DNA of 5,689 nt, from contig WGCR01000158.1 of NCBI GenBank assembly GCA_015493675.1, forward strand, positions 1 through 5,689. The letters are read 5' to 3'. This DNA is from Anaerolineae bacterium (GTDB taxonomy: Bacteria > Chloroflexota > Anaerolineae > J102). Positions 5,482 to 5,689 of this stretch are shown in pieces. The notes below the pieces were generated by a model, which did not search any database, was not told the DNA's origin, and saw only the letters and a list, made by a program, of their open reading frames with translations. Within the stretch, counting starts at the first letter, position 1; every line of letters starts with the position of its first letter. A program made the position numbers and the translations under genes.

Positions 5482-5689
5482 GAGTTCTCTAGAATTGCAA
5501 TCGCCTGTATAATGGGGGCATTCATGCAATGACGCCCTGAACCTTATCACGCATGATAAAAACAATCCGAGCCCGATGACCTAAAGCCGAGCGCCATGGT
5601 CTGCGGGCCGATCTCGCATCTGCGAGACGCACAGCTTTGTGCGCAGGGCTGTTTGTGGAAACGCAACGGCCTCCCGAGGCGGTGGACGC
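5482..5689. other. Upstream region without a recognisable gene; several adjacent inverted repeats
   Basis: I find no convincing gene here. Minus-strand frames are partly open only because of GC content, and none gives a recognisable protein. Several small inverted repeats are visible: ATTGCAAT (5494-5501, perfect palindrome); TTATCA/TGATAA with loop CGCA (5544-5559); TCTCGC/GCGAGA with a 4-nt loop (5612-5627); directly adjacent CGCACA/TGTGCG with loop GCTT (5628-5643); GTTT/AAAC with loop GTGG (5651-5662); and GCCTC/GAGGC with a 2-nt gap (5669-5680). The last four stand in a row and could belong to a structured RNA on either strand. They do not match any riboswitch, tmRNA, RNase P or SRP RNA core that I can recall. 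The far end may also be the edge of another transcription unit. Confidence 0.4.
5485..5513 (+). promoter_or_regulatory. Possible divergent promoter (perfect TATAAT, poor -35)
   Basis: On the plus strand a perfect TATAAT lies at 5508-5513, preceded by TG and followed by GGGGG. The hexamer at 17-nt spacing is TTCTCT (5485-5490), only 3 of 6 matches to TTGACA. It points away from the operon. The first ATGs downstream (5524 and 5530) open frames that stop within four codons, so any transcript would be non-coding or serve a gene beyond the right edge. Confidence 0.3.

Noticed and set aside
5544..5559. TTATCA-CGCA-TGATAA hairpin as a terminator.
   Set aside because: The stem is short and AT-rich. 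On the plus strand it is followed by A residues, and on the minus strand no T-run follows, so it does not fit a terminator in either direction.
5612..5680. Known structured RNA (c-di-GMP riboswitch, 6S, SRP, RNase P or tmRNA).
   Set aside because: I compared the conserved cores I remember with both strands and found no convincing match. Only unnamed hairpins can be claimed.
5522..5689. C-terminal end of an upstream minus-strand gene (about 55 codons open to a TGA at 5524-5522).
   Set aside because: All three minus frames stay open for similar lengths, the translation has no recognisable family features, and the sequence is dominated by inverted repeats.
1..5689. CRISPR array, insertion sequence, prophage, tRNA or rRNA.
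   Set aside because: No regularly spaced repeats, transposase or integrase frames, terminal inverted repeats with target duplications, or tRNA/rRNA signatures were seen.

Overview
This window is the front part of a carbohydrate-uptake and salvage operon. All confident genes lie on the minus strand, so transcription runs right to left. Several things point to Chloroflexota (Anaerolineae or Caldilineae type): moderately high GC, a lipoprotein with a long Ala/Pro/Gln/Thr/Glu linker directly after the lipobox, a CUT1-type sugar ABC transporter without its own ATPase, and Gram-positive-like AGGAGG ribosome binding sites. This assignment is an inference from style, not from a marker gene.

Layout in order of transcription. 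(1) 5689-5404: an upstream non-coding region with a near-consensus sigma70-type promoter (TTGACA, 17 nt, TATACT). A DasR/NagR-like operator (ACTGGTATAGACCACC) sits over its -10 and start point. (2) 5403-4675: a GntR-family (HutC/UTRA subfamily) regulator very similar to NagR (YvoA)/DasR. (3) 4590-3214: a lipoprotein solute-binding protein, with a second ribosome binding site and an earlier possible start upstream. (4) 3194-3158: a perfect 14-bp inverted repeat between the binding protein and the permeases. (5) 3138-2173 and 2176-1331: two six-helix ABC permeases, overlapping as ATGA. (6) 1321-107: a serine hydrolase of the beta-lactamase/PBP family without a signal peptide, resembling the AmiE (YbbE) type. 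(7) 110-1: the first 36 codons of a BadF/BadG-type ASKHA sugar kinase, overlapping the hydrolase by ATGA and running out of the window.

Reading of the whole. The binding protein captures an amino-sugar-containing substrate, the two permeases import it using an ATPase encoded elsewhere, the cytoplasmic hydrolase trims it, and the kinase phosphorylates an amino sugar (GlcNAc and/or MurNAc). The resulting 6-phosphate sugar would be the natural inducer of the NagR-like repressor that heads the operon. The most specific hypothesis is salvage of cell-wall fragments (GlcNAc/MurNAc or muropeptides). A plain chitobiose/GlcNAc uptake system is the main alternative. The components are known families. 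What is less ordinary is the combination of a cytosolic AmiE-like hydrolase and a MurK-like kinase inside a NagR-headed ABC operon. The regulatory details are also notable: the operator on a strong promoter, the intercistronic hairpin, and the AUGUGA start-stop before the lipoprotein gene.
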